NCBI GenBank assembly: GCA_017521605.1
Contig: JAFXCD010000002.1
Coordinates: 37,816-101,815 of the forward strand
Direction: 5' to 3'
Source: Lachnospiraceae bacterium
Lineage (GTDB): Bacteria > Bacillota > Clostridia > Lachnospirales > Lachnospiraceae
Length of the DNA: 64,000 bases
Position numbers and translations under genes: made by a program. Under the pieces are notes generated by a model. The model saw nothing but the letters and a program-made list of their open reading frames with translations, ran no database searches and was not told where the DNA came from. The first letter of the stretch is position 1. Every line of letters begins with the position of its first letter. Positions 24,977 to 33,535 of the stretch are shown piece by piece.

Positions 24977-25876
24977 CTAAAAAACAAACTCCTCTGTCTG
25001 CTTCTGCATTAATTCTGATACACCCTTCATCAACATGTTCTTGTCTCCACGTTCATGCCCATAGATTATTTGTTCTATAGCCCAATATGCATCATTTAGT
25101 TCTGCTTTTCTCTCTGCCTCTTCCGGATTTGGGTGCTGATAGTACCTTAATACTCTTCTGCCAAAATCCTTGCCAAAGTCATCCTCACTATTATCTAACA
25201 AACACAGAAAATCATTATCCGGATCGCTTATGCAAAAATCTCCAAAATCAATCACACCCAGCAATCGATTATTCCTAAAAATCATATTCCCTGCACTAAA
25301 GTCATTATGTACCAGCCTCGGTGCATATGCAAACAGTGCTGTATTGTTCAATATATTTGCATATATCTTTTCTATATGCTCCAATATATATGCAGTCAAT
25401 AGCTGTTCTTTTTTTAGGATACAGATAAGCAATTCTTTATCTTTCAAATACTTATCTTTCTTATTCTCACAAACTTCAGAAAACAAGCCTTTAGAAAAAT
25501 CTATTTCTATGGAATGTAACTCTTTTAAGAAAGCAGCTTCATCATATGCAAGAGCATCTTTTTCCTTTTCATTCAACTTTTGATACTGCTTGTATGTGAT
25601 ATGTTCACCCTTAATATATGTCATAATATTGAAGTACTCACTTTGATACACAACTCTTGGAGTCTTATATGACAAGTTACAGTCTTCAAAAAAGCGATAT
25701 AAATCAAACTCTCTTCTTTGAGTTATTCTGACCCCACTCCGTTTGGGAACCTTTACAACATACTGCCCATTACACAGAAAAGTATCACTATCATCCCCCG
25801 ATGACAAGTAATGGAGTTCTTTAATTTTTACTTGTTCATTCAAGAGTGTATATATCTCTTCATCCAACTTTGTCAT
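24977..25876 (-). CDS. Phosphotransferase of the APH(2'')-like family
   Basis: The 299-residue protein has a full small-molecule kinase fold: an N-lobe with YVVKVPKRSG (likely ATP-binding Lys), LVHNDFSAGNMIF (catalytic Asp and Asn), and GVIDFGDFCISDPDNDF (metal Asp). HNDFS and IDFGDxxISDPD resemble APH(2'') aminoglycoside kinases more than APH(3'). All catalytic residues are present, so it should be an active kinase, but sequence alone does not show that it confers resistance. Single gene in the accessory island. Confidence 0.78.
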   Translation of the reverse strand: MTKLDEEIYTLLNEQVKIKELHYLSSGDDSDTFLCNGQYVVKVPKRSGVRITQRREFDLYRFFEDCNLSYKTPRVVYQSEYFNIMTYIKGEHITYKQYQKLNEKEKDALAYDEAAFLKELHSIEIDFSKGLFSEVCENKKDKYLKDKELLICILKKEQLLTAYILEHIEKIYANILNNTALFAYAPRLVHNDFSAGNMIFRNNRLLGVIDFGDFCISDPDNDFLCLLDNSEDDFGKDFGRRVLRYYQHPNPEEAERKAELNDAYWAIEQIIYGHERGDKNMLMKGVSELMQKQTEEFVF

Positions 25877-25927
25877 TTCATCAATTCTTTCCTTTCTAAT
25901 CCGATTAGCCCATAATCACTACATATG

Positions 25928-26161
25928 TCAGCCACAGACATTTATTTTCACATATACTTCTATGGTTTTCATCATTTCACAAAATCTGTGTTTTTCATAA
26001 AATCTCAATCAGTCTGTATTTTGTGGGAACACCTGTGTCCTAATAAAATCAGCCCCATGGGTAATACCGTACTCTTTACTTGCTTCCATTAGAAAAAAAC
26101 CAATTCCCTGATTATGCATTTCTGATATCATATCATCCATTGTTGCTTTTCTTATCAGCAT
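25928..26161 (-). pseudogene. Decayed GNAT acetyltransferase
   Basis: An ATG at 26161 starts MLIRKATMDDMISEMHNQGI and GFFLMEASKEYGITHGADFI, then RTQVFPQNTD before a TGA. A shifted frame continues LRFYEKHRFCEMMKTIEVYV to a stop at 25928. The pieces are the N-terminus, the acetyl-CoA loop and beta-7 region of a GNAT protein, but the middle is missing and a frameshift splits the end. Confidence 0.7.
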
Positions 26162-26163
26162 CT

Positions 26164-27111
26164 CTATTCTTCTCCCTTACAAATCTCAATAACTTGTTTA
26201 TGAAAGAATTCTATCATCCCATTCAAATCATCCATGTCATAAAAGTCCTGCTGCTTTAATTCAATTGCGCCTTGCAAATTTCCCAAACAATGTCCTATAT
26301 AATAAAAATTCATTCTTTGTTCATCAACTACATCCTCTGTGGTTGCTAACATTTTGTCAAATCGTATATCCAAAAAACTTAATTCTTCTTCAACATCATA
26401 GAATTTTGCGCCTTCAATATCTATTAAGTAAGCATTATCATCTTTGTCAACAATCACATGATTGGGACCTAATTCACTGTGTATAAATGTATATTCTTTT
26501 CGCTTTTTAAGTGTATTAGCGTACTGTTTTGCTTTTGCTTCTACTTGAACATAATAATTTATATATTCATTATCGTACTGTTTCAAATATTCACTATTTT
26601 GACGTAATTGTTCTAACTCAAATGATATAATATCAAAGTCAGATTCTTGCATTCTATCTATTTGTCCGGGAACCTCACTTTTTATACCATGTAATCTATC
26701 GATACTAACACGTAATGATTCCAACACTTTCTGCAATCTGTGTGGTTCTTTTTCTATGATATAATCCATATCATGACCACTTATATACTCTACAAAAGCA
26801 TAATCATATTCACACTCACCTCTGGTTCTATCCATATAATACAACTTAGGTGTTAATACCCCATGCTTTCTCATTAATTCGTTATTGCTTTGAAACAATT
26901 TAGCACTGTTTGAACAAAATACAGCATCTTCACCCCAATTTTCAAAATAAGTCGTTTCGCTTCCCCACTGATAGATTATAAATTCGAAACCATTCGTACA
27001 TTTAGCAAGGTATGTATACTTTTGAGCACCTCCCAATATGCGTTCCATAGATGCCAACTCATATTCTTTACCCAATATATTCTTTATCTTAGACGACATA
27101 TATGCTTTCAT
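26164..27111 (-). CDS. APH-like kinase-fold protein with altered catalytic motif
   Basis: The 315-residue protein has the order of elements found in phosphotransferase-family proteins: FEFIIYQWGS in the N-lobe, YDYAFVEYISGHDMDYII, FIHSELGPNHVIVD and AYLIDIEGAKFYDVEEELSF. In active kinases the third element reads HxDxxxxN; here it is His-Ser-Glu with no Asn, and the usual DFG-like Asp is in DIEG. It may be a pseudokinase or use Glu. GGAG precedes the ATG. It starts 25 bases downstream of the HIT gene. Confidence 0.68.
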   Translation of the reverse strand: MKAYMSSKIKNILGKEYELASMERILGGAQKYTYLAKCTNGFEFIIYQWGSETTYFENWGEDAVFCSNSAKLFQSNNELMRKHGVLTPKLYYMDRTRGECEYDYAFVEYISGHDMDYIIEKEPHRLQKVLESLRVSIDRLHGIKSEVPGQIDRMQESDFDIISFELEQLRQNSEYLKQYDNEYINYYVQVEAKAKQYANTLKKRKEYTFIHSELGPNHVIVDKDDNAYLIDIEGAKFYDVEEELSFLDIRFDKMLATTEDVVDEQRMNFYYIGHCLGNLQGAIELKQQDFYDMDDLNGMIEFFHKQVIEICKGEE

Positions 27112-27136
27112 TTTTAGTCTCCATAAGTTTTATTCA

Positions 27137-27526
27137 TCAAATTCTATCTCTGATTCTTCTTGCAATTTCAGCATTTACATTCTTTGCTCCATCCCCGTAA
27201 GTCCATCTAAAACCGTCTCCGATATATCTGGGGAAGATATGAAGATGGTAATGTCCCACATCATTAAATTCGCCACCGTTTTGCATAATGGTATAGCCAT
27301 TGGGTTTATAGATTTCCTTCAAGGCTACTACAATTCTCTTTGAGATTAACATCAGATGTGAAAGTGTTTCATCCGACATTTCATCCACATCAAGATAATG
27401 TGCCTTGGGAACAAGCAATATGTGTCCCTCATTTATGGGATCCATATCCATAAATGCCATTACTAGCTCATCTTCATAAACAATATCTGTTGTTAACTTC
27501 TCTTTATGACAGAAAATACACTCCAT
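27137..27526 (-). CDS. HIT-family nucleotide hydrolase/transferase
   Basis: The 129-residue protein has the N-terminal CIFCHKEK metal knuckle, the helix region DPINEGHILLVPKAHYLDVD, and the histidine triad GHYHLHIFPR near residue 90 that binds nucleotide phosphates. HIT proteins cleave dinucleotide polyphosphates or AMP-linked compounds. Length and motifs fit. It lies head to tail with the 66-residue gene and the kinase-like gene, each with its own ribosome site. Confidence 0.88.
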   Translation of the reverse strand: MECIFCHKEKLTTDIVYEDELVMAFMDMDPINEGHILLVPKAHYLDVDEMSDETLSHLMLISKRIVVALKEIYKPNGYTIMQNGGEFNDVGHYHLHIFPRYIGDGFRWTYGDGAKNVNAEIARRIRDRI

Positions 27527-27549
27527 TTTATACCTCTTGCTTCATTCGA

Positions 27550-27750
27550 TTATCTCCTTCGTTGCTTGTCCAAAAGCTCTCTTAAAGCATCCTCGCTTAT
27601 ACTGACCCATGCATCTTCTTCCTCCGCATTCAGGCCCAAATATTGCGCTAATGTTCGTTCGTCATCACTCATTCCCCATTGATAGGAATAATTGTCAATT
27701 TCTTCAAATTCAATTTCACCTGCAAGATAACGTTCTTTATAGCTTGCCAT
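27550..27750 (-). CDS. Small acidic hypothetical protein
   Basis: The 66-residue protein (MASYKERYLAGEIEFEEIDN, WGMSDDERTLAQYLGL, DALRELLDKQRRR) looks like a small conserved Clostridial protein with a helical C-terminal end. No function known to me. I chose ATG 27750 because AAGGAA lies about 12 bases ahead; an upstream frame from 27813 overlaps the GNAT gene end and is less likely. Confidence 0.6.
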   Translation of the reverse strand: MASYKERYLAGEIEFEEIDNYSYQWGMSDDERTLAQYLGLNAEEEDAWVSISEDALRELLDKQRRR

Positions 27751-27802
27751 TTTCTCTTTTTCCTTTCTTAATGTAATTCTTACTGTATCATCTAACATAC
27801 TG

Positions 27803-28285
27803 CTATAAAGCAAACTCTATACGAAGTTGCTTTTCTTCCGAGAGAATAATTTTCCCGCCCATAGCAAGATAAAACTGTATCGCATTAGCATTCTGACTAT
27901 TTACAGCAACTATAAATTCGTTATAACCCGCTTCTTTTACCTGTTTGCGTGCAATCTCAAAAAAACCTTTTCCTATGCCTTGTTTCTGATACTCCTTTAA
28001 AATATAGAGTAGTCCAACTTCCTGTTCATAATGTTTGAAAGGTTTATATGGTTTCCCACAAGTCATAAATCCAACAATTTTATCCTCAACAGTTGCTACA
28101 TATATCTCTATCTCGGAATTATTGACTATGTTTTGCATTATTTGCTCGTTTTTCTCGACATCATATCTTGTTAACTTCTCATCCGAATAAATACCTTTAT
28201 ATGTAGTATTCCAAACAATACCTTTTAATTCAGCTATCGAGTAACAATCTTCTGCAGTAGCTTTTCTATATTCTATATTGCCCAT
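27803..28285 (-). CDS. GNAT-family N-acetyltransferase
   Basis: The 160-residue protein has the GNAT fold: beta-strand EIEIYVATVEDKIVGFMTCG, the acetyl-CoA-binding turn EYQKQGIGKGFFEIA (Q/RxxGxG/A), and the C-terminal FIVAVNSQNANAIQFYLAMG. The acceptor is unknown. ATG 28285 has GGAGG seven bases ahead. Its first third is duplicated as a broken copy at 21875-22024. Confidence 0.85.
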   Translation of the reverse strand: MGNIEYRKATAEDCYSIAELKGIVWNTTYKGIYSDEKLTRYDVEKNEQIMQNIVNNSEIEIYVATVEDKIVGFMTCGKPYKPFKHYEQEVGLLYILKEYQKQGIGKGFFEIARKQVKEAGYNEFIVAVNSQNANAIQFYLAMGGKIILSEEKQLRIEFAL

Positions 28286-28299
28286 TGCATCTCCTCCTA

Positions 28300-28877
28300 T
28301 TAACATTGAAGTCCATCACGCACAGGACATTCACTTCTGCATTTATTGCAATCAACAGTATCAAATCCCCTTGTTGTTTTACCATAGGTATTTTGCCTAC
28401 ATTTCATTTGTGTAACAGATTTATTTTGTATCGCTAATACAGGACAAGACTGTAAACACTTGGTACATTCGGGGATACATATATTCTCACATAGCGGGTC
28501 ACTTTCAAAATCCAAATTGGTTAAGATAGCACCTAATGTAAGTCTGTTTCCCAATATTCATAAGGATTATCCGAAAGAATTGGTACACATATCCCATCAT
28601 ATTCTTCCTCAAGGATTTTAGCTACCGAAAGTACAACTTCATCCACTTTGTGTACAACATCTGCATTAAAATGTCTGTATATCAATCTTGATTCAATGCA
28701 AAAAAGTCCCTTGGGAAGTGCTATTCCTACTGCTATTACAGTTCTACAATCAGGGTATAAATCTATAGGTCAAAAATTTATCGGAGCATCCGCAAATCGC
28801 TCTACTCCTCCAAAGCCACATACATCAATACCCAAGCTTAATATTATTCTTTCTCTGATTACTTCTTTTCTATCCAT
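28300..28877 (-). pseudogene. Decayed duplicate of the 4Fe-4S protein at 22072-22752
   Basis: The C-terminal 82 residues (from GNRLTLGAILTNLDFESDPL) differ from the intact copy at only four positions. The N-terminal part reads MDRKEVIRERIILSLGIDVC and GFGG, but has a stop (CGA to TGA) in the INF-stop-PIDLYP region. A deletion of about 109 bp between GAATATTGGGAA and ACAGACTTACAT shifts the frame. The deleted junction has a short GGAA repeat. Only an ORF of about 84 codons remains. Confidence 0.88.
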
Positions 28878-28963
28878 ACAGCACTCCTCAAATTTCTCTT
28901 CTATTTCAAAATTCTTTTCATAATACCTTTTTCATTTCCATCCCCCTACAAATTTAAAAGCTT

Positions 28964-29173
28964 TTACTTTATAGCCTCCAAATACTCACTTGCTTCTGCC
29001 TCATTTGAAAAATACTTACAATTTTCACCATTATAACGAAAATATAGTACGTCTTCCATGGTATCTTCTGCTAAGCATATTTCGAGGCATTTACAGTATT
29101 CTCCTTTACGGCATTTCCACCCATCATCACAATCTGCTCCTCTTGGAATATGACAACCCAAATAATAAAACAT
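28964..29173 (-). CDS. Small Cys-rich protein
   Basis: The 69-residue protein has six Cys in the first half (GCHIPRGADC, WKCRKGEYCKCLEIC) and an aromatic-rich second half. The pattern may bind a metal. No family recognised. ATG 29173 has GGAGG eight bases ahead, better than the ATG at 29188. Confidence 0.55.
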   Translation of the reverse strand: MFYYLGCHIPRGADCDDGWKCRKGEYCKCLEICLAEDTMEDVLYFRYNGENCKYFSNEAEASEYLEAIK

Positions 29174-29216
29174 CCCTATGTCCTCCATCGCTTTTAAAGT
29201 ATCATTTCATTCTTCC

Positions 29217-29348
29217 TTACCGCTGCAATTCATTGCAAAACTCATGTCTGACATACTCTTTCAAATATCCTGGATAAAATAATATACATATCCTATTCTC
29301 GCCATATTCATATATTTCAGCCGTATTTCCCTTTGCTATCAGCTTCAT
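29217..29348 (-). pseudogene. N-terminal fragment of a kinase-fold protein
   Basis: MKLIAKGNTAEIYEYGENRI then CILFYPGYLKEYVRHEFCNE resembles the glycine-rich start of APH-type kinases, but the ORF ends after 43 residues, with no catalytic domain following. Likely a truncated remnant. Confidence 0.5.
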
Positions 29349-29437
29349 ATCAGCTCCATTTTTTGCAGAAGTCCGTCCGCTTCCGCCATAATCTCTCGGT
29401 CGTTCATCTTTATCGTTACCCCTCATTGTAAAATACA

Positions 29438-29953
29438 TTATAACTCAATATTGATCTCGTACTTGTCATCTATGAGGATATATTTCGCTTTATTCTTTTT
29501 TGCAAGTGCTAATATTTCAGCATTATCCTCCAGCACACTTTCCAAAGTGCACCATTCATCATCCAAACGCTTTTCCACCACATTGGCATATTTCTTGATG
29601 TCCGCAAAATGATTTTTTATGTAGTTCTCGGTCATCACCAGACAAAAGTAACGGATATTTTCCAAATATTCCGGCTCAAAGTCCTTCTCCCAATCAAAGG
29701 GAATATAACATCCTTCCACGATCAGATTCTGCTTATTTTCAATCGCTGTTTTAATCATTTCACGGACTATGGGCCACAAATAAGCTGTCAAATTGTTATC
29801 ATCGCTCATGGGTGTAAGGTCAGTATTTCCGCTACGGATCAAGCCCATTTTCAAATGGTCTATGGATAAATAGGGATATTTGTACTTTTCCAACAACTTC
29901 TGTGCCAGAGCCGTTTTACCTGTATGTGATGCTCCTGTTATTAATACAATCAT
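29438..29953 (-). CDS. P-loop kinase-like protein
   Basis: The 171-residue protein starts MIVLITGASHTGKTALAQKL, a Walker A P-loop, followed by YLSIDHLKMGLIRSG and NLIVEGCYIPFDWEKDF. The arrangement is like small AAA/2-phosphoglycerate-kinase or zeta-toxin-type nucleoside kinases. The substrate is not known. No antitoxin-like gene precedes it. It marks the edge of the accessory island next to the addAB operon. Confidence 0.7.
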   Translation of the reverse strand: MIVLITGASHTGKTALAQKLLEKYKYPYLSIDHLKMGLIRSGNTDLTPMSDDNNLTAYLWPIVREMIKTAIENKQNLIVEGCYIPFDWEKDFEPEYLENIRYFCLVMTENYIKNHFADIKKYANVVEKRLDDEWCTLESVLEDNAEILALAKKNKAKYILIDDKYEINIEL

Positions 29954-29974
29954 AGTCTTACCTCACTGTTTCCT

Positions 29975-32900
29975 TCAAAGTTCGCTCTGCGAATCACTCA
30001 CACATCTCTCCAAGCTAAAGGAGTACAAAATCCTCTCTTTCACCGGCATCTGCATCAGCTTGGTCAAAGCTTCCTTATAGTGGTCCAGCTGAGTTTCGTA
30101 GCGGTCCCACAATTCCTTGTCCGTACTAACCCTATCCGTCTTATAATCCAACAGGACGATTTCACCATTCTCTACAAAGAAGGCATCGATGATACCCTGA
30201 ATCAGTACTTTTTCCTCAGAAGGGAAGTCCGGATTCAATCGGTCCGCACTGATTCCCAGTACGAAGGGTTGCTCTCTGTAGAGCAGTCCTGCCTGCTGTG
30301 CCACATACATACGCTTTGCCAGCGGATCCTTTAAGAAGTTCAGCAGCTTATATTTGTTCAGGATTTCCTTATATTCCGGATCCAGTCGGCCACTTACCAC
30401 GTTAGCCTCTAAAAGTTCCTCCACCTGCTCCCACACAGGTTCTCCCTGTTCATCATAAACTTTTGCAAAGTCTATCAGCTCCATAGCCTTATGATAAGCA
30501 TTACCACGTATAGTACCTCCCACCTGCTCCTGCTGACGCATAAATACCGGCAGTATGGGGGTGGCTTCCGTCTCTTCAAAGGCATGATAAGCTGCCTCAT
30601 CCTTATCCGCCATGGCTGCTATCTTTAGTTCGGATACGGTTGTTTTGGTATAGAGGCTTTGCAGATTCTCATGGGGATACTGATAAGAAAAGATGCTTTC
30701 CAACCGTTCTTTCCAGGTAGCATCTGCTTCCTCACCCTTCTCCAAAGCCACTTTACTTCCGGCCATCTGCAGCTGCTCTGACAGTTCTTCTGCCATTAAA
30801 TCCTCCTGTCTGTAAAAGCTGACTTGTATATCCTCTTCCTGTAAAGTCGGTAACAAAAAGTCCAGTAAACTTCCGGCTGACAGGAAATCTGCAAAACTCA
30901 TCCTTTGGATTCCCTTAACATTTCTCTGCTCCCAACTTATGTTTGCCTCCTCCAAGGTTGCTGTAAGTATCAGCTTTTCCTTTGCTCTGGTCAGTGCCAC
31001 ATAAAGCACTCTCAGTTCCTCTGCCAGAGTTTCTTCCTTCAGCTTGGCTGCCATCACAGATCGCAAAAAGCTCTTCACTTTATATCGTTCTCTAATATTT
31101 ACATAATCCGTAGCCACGCCCAAATCCATATCCATCAGGAAGCTTTTGTTTACATCCATCAGGTTAAATGATTTCGCCAAGCCTGCCACAAAGGTCACCG
31201 GAAACTCCAGACCCTTGCTTTTGTGGATGCTCATAATCCGCACCACATCCGCACTTTCGTCCAGCATTTCCTCCTGACCGTAATCCACATCATATTTCTC
31301 CAGCTGCTCAATATACCGCACAAAATGGAACAATCCATAATAACTGGTTTTCGCAAAATCGGACGCCTTATTAAAAAGCATCTCCACATTGGCCTTTCGC
31401 TTGCTTCCTGCAGGCAGAGCCGTTACATAGTGTAAGTAGGCAAAATCCTCCACAATGGTCTGTAAAAGCTCCCGTATGGGCATATAAACCGTATAAGAGC
31501 GGTATTTCTCCATAGTAGCCAAGAAAACTGCACACTTTTCATCCCCTTCTCCTACTGCCTGCTGCACACATTCCCACAGACTTATGCTTTTATCCCGACT
31601 GCGGATTAAGGCAATCTCTTCCTCCGTAAATCCGCCAAACAGGGACTTCATCACCCCAAACAAAGGAATATCCTGTCGGGGATTCACCAGCACCCGTAAA
31701 AACTGCAGAAGCTCCTGTACCTCTGTAGCCGCAAAGTAGCCTGTCTTAGAGGTAATGTATACAGGGATTCCTTCCGCTTCCAAAGCCTTCTTAAAGGCCT
31801 CATCCCAACCACTGGTGGCACGAAGCAAAATCACCATATCCGAGTAGCGAACCGGACGAAGTGTCTTGTTTTCCTTGTCCGTCACCAGATAGTTCTGCTT
31901 CAATTCCTTGATTTTTCTGGCCAGCATCCTTCCTTCTGCTTCCTTTTCCTCCGTACCATCTGTTGGCTTTTCCAACAAAAGAAGCTCACTGATACTGTCT
32001 GCATTTGTCGGGTACTCTGCCCCCACATAAAGAGCTGCCTTTTCATCATAGGGGATGCCACCCACTTCCTCACTCATAAGTCGCTCAAACACATGATTGG
32101 TGGTATCCAGTACAGAACTGCGGCTTCGGAAATTCTTACTCAAATCAATCCTTTGAAAGTGAGAATCTTCACTGCTGTAATTTTGATATTTCTCTAAAAA
32201 CAACTCCGGTCTGGCCTGACGGAATTTGTAAATGCTCTGCTTCACATCCCCAACCATAAACCGATTATAGTCTCCTTCATCCTCTCCGGAAATTACTTGT
32301 AACAACAACTCCTGCACCAGGTTACTATCCTGATACTCATCAATTAAAATCTCTGCAAAATACTCACGATACTCCAACGCTACCTTGCTAGGAACCATCC
32401 GGTCTTCTTCCTCACAAAACAGGATGTCCAAGGCATAGTGTTCCATATCAGAAAAGTCCAAAATTTTCTTTTCCTGCTTTTTTTCCTGCAGTCTGCGACT
32501 GAATTCCAACGTTAACTCCACCAAAGTATCTACTGGCTGCTTACAAGCCTTAATCTGTCCCATAGTGGTTTCTAGTAAGGTACCAAAGAAACGCTCCTGC
32601 AACTTCTTGAAAATACTCTTCACTTCGTCTCTTAAGTCCTTGGCCAGCACTTTTTTCTCCTCATTAACAGAAGGATCCTTCTTAGGTGAAAGACGCCCAA
32701 AGGACAGGGCACTTAAACACACCTCCCAGTCCTGCAAATGTTCACACTCTGCCAGCTTTTGCAGTTTTTCCAGCTCTTCCTCTGCCAGCTCCCCATACAT
32801 ATACGGGCCGTCCGGCATATGGGTTAAGGCTACCACCTGTTTCATGGTTTCCACACATCCTAAGACCATCTGCTTCAAATAATACAGAGCATACTGACCC

Positions 32901-33535
32901 AGAGGAGAAGCCTCCAGCTCCTCCTCCGTCTCGGTATCATATGCCTTTTTACATTCCCTAAGCCACTTACCCGGCCAGGGATGACTGGACGCAAACTCAT
33001 GCAATCTCTTAATCAATTCTTCCAAGTTCTTTTCTTTTCCGCCGGGGCAGAAGAATTCCACGCACTCCAAAAAGCCCTCTTCCCCGATTCCAAAGGAATC
33101 CTCTAAAAGTGCATCCATAATTTCCTGCTTTAACAGCTTGATTTCTCCTTCGTCCGCCACGCGGAAGGCCGGATCCAAGCCGATTTCATGGAAATGATTC
33201 TTTATTAAATACAGACAAAAGCTGTCGATGGTGGTAATCAGAGCATTATGAAGCAAGGTGGCCTGTCTCTCAATATGGGAAGACTCAGGGTTCTGTTCTA
33301 CCTGAGCTGCTATACCTAAGCTGATACGCTCCCGCATTTCCGCAGCTGCTGCATTGGTAAAAGTCACTATCAGCAGACGGTCAATATCTACAGGATGACT
33401 CTCATCACAAACCATCTGTACAATACGCTCTACCAACACCGCTGTTTTGCCGCTTCCCGCTGCCGCCGATACCAATATATTCCGATTATGAAGGTCGATT
33501 ACTTTTTGCTGTTCCGGTGTAAACGAAAGTCCCAT
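29975..33535 (-). CDS. addA: ATP-dependent helicase/nuclease subunit A (AddA)
   Basis: AddA with AddB resects double-strand breaks and loads RecA after a Chi-like site. The 1186-residue protein has UvrD-type helicase motifs: SAAAGSGKTAVLVERI (Walker A, about 19-34), LIDEYQDSN (motif II), GDVKQSIYKFRQARP (motif III), VMSIHKSKGLEFP-like RIMSIHKSKGLEF (motif V), RVLYVALTRAKEKL (motif VI). The C-terminal RecB-like nuclease ends VLLDYKTDRV. The start overlaps the addB stop by one base (TAATG), so expression is coupled. Confidence 0.96.
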   Translation of the reverse strand: MGLSFTPEQQKVIDLHNRNILVSAAAGSGKTAVLVERIVQMVCDESHPVDIDRLLIVTFTNAAAAEMRERISLGIAAQVEQNPESSHIERQATLLHNALITTIDSFCLYLIKNHFHEIGLDPAFRVADEGEIKLLKQEIMDALLEDSFGIGEEGFLECVEFFCPGGKEKNLEELIKRLHEFASSHPWPGKWLRECKKAYDTETEEELEASPLGQYALYYLKQMVLGCVETMKQVVALTHMPDGPYMYGELAEEELEKLQKLAECEHLQDWEVCLSALSFGRLSPKKDPSVNEEKKVLAKDLRDEVKSIFKKLQERFFGTLLETTMGQIKACKQPVDTLVELTLEFSRRLQEKKQEKKILDFSDMEHYALDILFCEEEDRMVPSKVALEYREYFAEILIDEYQDSNLVQELLLQVISGEDEGDYNRFMVGDVKQSIYKFRQARPELFLEKYQNYSSEDSHFQRIDLSKNFRSRSSVLDTTNHVFERLMSEEVGGIPYDEKAALYVGAEYPTNADSISELLLLEKPTDGTEEKEAEGRMLARKIKELKQNYLVTDKENKTLRPVRYSDMVILLRATSGWDEAFKKALEAEGIPVYITSKTGYFAATEVQELLQFLRVLVNPRQDIPLFGVMKSLFGGFTEEEIALIRSRDKSISLWECVQQAVGEGDEKCAVFLATMEKYRSYTVYMPIRELLQTIVEDFAYLHYVTALPAGSKRKANVEMLFNKASDFAKTSYYGLFHFVRYIEQLEKYDVDYGQEEMLDESADVVRIMSIHKSKGLEFPVTFVAGLAKSFNLMDVNKSFLMDMDLGVATDYVNIRERYKVKSFLRSVMAAKLKEETLAEELRVLYVALTRAKEKLILTATLEEANISWEQRNVKGIQRMSFADFLSAGSLLDFLLPTLQEEDIQVSFYRQEDLMAEELSEQLQMAGSKVALEKGEEADATWKERLESIFSYQYPHENLQSLYTKTTVSELKIAAMADKDEAAYHAFEETEATPILPVFMRQQEQVGGTIRGNAYHKAMELIDFAKVYDEQGEPVWEQVEELLEANVVSGRLDPEYKEILNKYKLLNFLKDPLAKRMYVAQQAGLLYREQPFVLGISADRLNPDFPSEEKVLIQGIIDAFFVENGEIVLLDYKTDRVSTDKELWDRYETQLDHYKEALTKLMQMPVKERILYSFSLERCVSDSQSEL

